Shown here: positions 47,351 through 64,000 of the stretch, piece by piece
How the letters are laid out: every line of letters starts with the position of its first letter
How positions within the stretch are numbered: the stretch's first letter is position 1
Assembly (NCBI GenBank): GCA_024760905.1
Contig: CM045731.1
Coordinates: forward strand, 20,907,001-20,971,000
Source of the DNA: Plotosus lineatus
Taxonomy: Eukaryota; Chordata; Actinopteri; Siluriformes; Plotosidae
Length of the DNA stretch: 64,000 bases
Direction: 5' to 3'
Notes under the pieces: model-generated
The model's database searches: none
What the model saw: the letters and a program-made list of their open reading frames with translations, nothing else
Told to the model about the DNA's origin: nothing
Program-made: the position numbers and the translations under genes

Positions 47351-47700
47351 TGTGGTGGTCTAGTGGTATAGAGCGCTGGATCGCTGATCCAAAGGTTGGG
47401 GGTTCGAGTCCCACTCTCCACAAGGTTGTCACTGTCCCCCCCAGTGCAGCTAACTGGGTTATCAAAGGCGGGCCATGTCTCTCACTGTCTATGGTGAGAG
47501 GCATGTAAAAGAACCATTGCTGACTTTCGTAAAGAGTAGCTGCAAAGCCGTCAGCGTGTTTCTGTCCCTTGCTAAAAGGGTTGTGACAGGAAGGGCATCC
47601 GACCAAGAAAAACCTCTGCCAAATCAAACGTGTGAATTAGATGATTCGCTGTGGCGACTCCCGAGTAAAAGGGAAAAAGCCGAAAGGAAGACAGACAGAC
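47351..47700 (+). mobile_element. Intact tRNA-derived SINE with RTE-like tail
   Basis: 350 bp; AATTGTTTCCAGGA flanks it exactly at 47337-47350 and 47701-47714. Box A region GGTGGTCTAGTGGTATAGAG, box B GGTTCGAGTCCC, tail AAAAAGCCGAAAGGAAGACA with GACA repeats. It is the best reference copy in the window. Confidence 0.93.
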
Positions 47701-47784
47701 AATTGTTTCCAGGAGAGAAGACCGAAGTAAAAAAATGACTTAAATCGAATTAGCTTGTCTCCAGGCTAGGCTATGCCAAATTTA

Positions 47785-47789
<5 letters not shown>

Positions 47790-47829
<40 letters not shown>

Positions 47830-47943
47830 ATATGTGATTATAATGGTGTAATTTTTCCATATATTTTTAAAAAAATTCGACATATAATCGAGAATGACTT
47901 AACTCGTTAAGACTTAAGTCGAGGTATACCTGTATATACACAC

Positions 47944-48038
<95 letters not shown>

Positions 48039-48050
48039 GTATTCTGAAAT
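47790..48050. repeat. TA/GT/CA microsatellite cluster
   Basis: TA units at 47790-47823; GT at 47944-47963, TA to 47999, then CA to 48031. A GT block recurs at 48189-48226. Confidence 0.93.
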
Positions 48051-48176
48051 CTATGTATCCCTTATTCTTCTATAATCACCTGAAGAGAGAGGATGGTTTC
48101 ACCGCCCCTCAAAACAGATCTGTAGTGGTAAATGGAGTTTCAATAGAAAGTCTTTGTCCTGTCTTTTTATTTTTAC

Positions 48177-48211
<35 letters not shown>

Positions 48212-48227
48212 TTGTGTGTGTGTGTGG

Positions 48228-48378
48228 GTAGTGGTGGCCGGGTGGTAAAGGTGCTGGATCTCTGATTCCAGGGTTGGGGGTTCAAGTCCCACTCTCCACA
48301 AGGTTGTCACTGCCCACCCCCCCCAGTGCAGCTAACTGGGTTATCAAAGGCCGGCCATGTCTCTCACTGTTAATTAAA
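48228..48378 (+). repeat. SINE, truncated before its tail
   Basis: GTAGTGGTGGCCGGGTGGTA head and GGGTTGGGGGTTCAAGTCCC box B; ends at the TCTCTCACTGTTA segment. Confidence 0.8.
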
Positions 48379-48844
48379 GCTCAATGGTTTTGTGCTGGAG
48401 TCATAGGAAGAACACATGGTTTGAACCAGCACCAGTCCTCTTAAGACCATGTGAAAATAAAGAACTGCCAGAGGATTGGTTTGAGAAATCTGCGAGACGT
48501 GGTACTTGACCAAGTCAGCAACAAAAACTGGTAAAAAATATCCCACGTGAACAGGTAGAACTTGGCAGACAGATTTTATACTGAAAACTCTGAAGCCAGT
48601 AATACTTACATGAAATATTATTTCAGACAAAGACTCCAGCAAACATTGGGTGAGTAGTAGATGAATGAGCGAATATCTAAAACTACAAGTCCAGTCGTCT
48701 GGACGTCGACTGTCCTTGTGTTTCTATCTCTATGATCTGGACAACTAAAAAAACTTTCATAGACAAAACATTTCTAGTTAAATAGGTGGTAACGACACAA
48801 ACCCCCCCCGCCCACATCACCTTTATCATATAACCAATCCAATG

Positions 48845-63295
<14,451 letters not shown>

Positions 63296-63472
63296 CTACA
63301 CCGCAAGTAAAACACACAGACATTTCTTTATTTATTTTGAGTCTCCAGTCTTCTTGATGTGAGGCGAATGCGTTGACCACTACACCACCTACAGTGCACC
63401 GCCCCTGCTATAATCCTGCTAAATGATGAAATGCATGATTCTACTTCAAGTCAGAATAATAAAAGATTACTA

Positions 63473-64000
63473 TAGTGTTACCTCGGTTCTCGAATACTTC
63501 AGAGGTCGAACAAATCGGAATTCGACCAAAAAAATCGGGAAGTCGACTAAAATCTAGAAGTCGAACGTGAAAAAAGCGCAAGAAAAAAAGAGAGTGAATG
63601 AGAATGAATGAGAAAAAACAAGACAGAGAGGGAGGGGAAATGCATGCTTTCCGGAAGTCCAGAAGTCCGGAAGTTGTTGAGCTGTATCACCCTGATAAAG
63701 CTAAAGCTAGCGGCGCTGTGAACACCTTTAACGATGAGGTCATGAGCCACTTCTATAAGGTTATGAAAAGAAGGCAGAAACAGCTCACGTTAGAAATGTT
63801 CTTCAAAAAAAGAAAGGAACATCCTGAAGAAGAGTCATCCATGCCAAAGCGAGTAGCAAGAGAAAAAAAAAAACACTTTTGGCTGATTCACCTGAAGCTG
63901 ATATGGAAGGGGATCCGCTTCCTCTCTCCCTCGCTAACATTTACGTATGCCAACTGCTCACCACAAAGGTAAAAATTCTTATCTTTATTGTTCTTATGCT
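63473..64000 (+). mobile_element. Tigger-type element with transposase C-terminal stub, cut by right edge
   Basis: TA then TAGTGTTACCTCGGTTCTCG, a Tigger-like end, with further TCGAA-rich repeats. A frame at 63598-63900 reads HPDKAKASGAVNTFNDEVMS, then FYKVMKRRQKQLTLEMFFKK, like the tail of Tigger/Tc5-class transposases. The other end lies outside the window. Confidence 0.75.

Overview
The window is a piece of a vertebrate nuclear genome, almost certainly from a ray-finned (teleost) fish. It has compact genes with GT-AG introns. It also has a dense load of fish-type transposons: RTE-like LINEs, a Tc1 remnant, Tigger and hAT MITEs, tRNA-derived SINEs, and long TA and CA microsatellites. The species cannot be fixed from the sequence alone.

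Five protein-coding genes were identified by translating and splicing the exons by eye. From left to right they are: pcmt1 (minus strand, five 5' coding exons, 3' end off the left edge); nup43 (plus, complete, 8 coding exons, 372 aa); lats1 (plus, complete, 7 coding exons, 1062 aa); lyrm2 (plus, complete, 3 exons, 88 aa); and ankrd6 (diversin; minus, nine 3' coding exons, 562 aa visible, N-terminal ankyrin exons off the right edge). All exon junctions keep frame. pcmt1 and nup43 are divergent across about 2.3 kb. nup43 and lats1 are head to tail, with only a few hundred bases between the nup43 polyadenylation signal and the lats1 first exon. lyrm2 and ankrd6 converge.

The products act in unrelated housekeeping and signalling roles: repair of isoaspartyl proteins, the nuclear-pore Y complex, Hippo kinase signalling, a mitochondrial LYR-motif assembly factor, and Wnt/planar-polarity scaffolding. 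The cluster is therefore of interest as synteny, not as an operon. pcmt1-nup43-lats1 matches human 6q25.1, and lyrm2-ankrd6 matches human 6q15.

Most of the remaining DNA is mobile. There is a nearly complete RTE-like LINE (28130-31249) with an 18-bp target-site duplication. There are several 5'-truncated copies of the same LINE. A tRNA-derived SINE family ends in that LINE's 3' tail. Three near-identical 789-790 bp Tigger derivatives, plus a truncated fourth, still encode a CENP-B-type helix-turn-helix stub. At least five further TIR families are present, several nested inside one another; the deepest nest is hAT inside Tigger-like inside hAT at 59335-61978. No CRISPR, rRNA, functional tRNA gene or viral gene was seen. 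No wholly new biological system is evident. The most unusual material is the layered, chimeric MITE biology and the SINE heads joined to different LINE tails.
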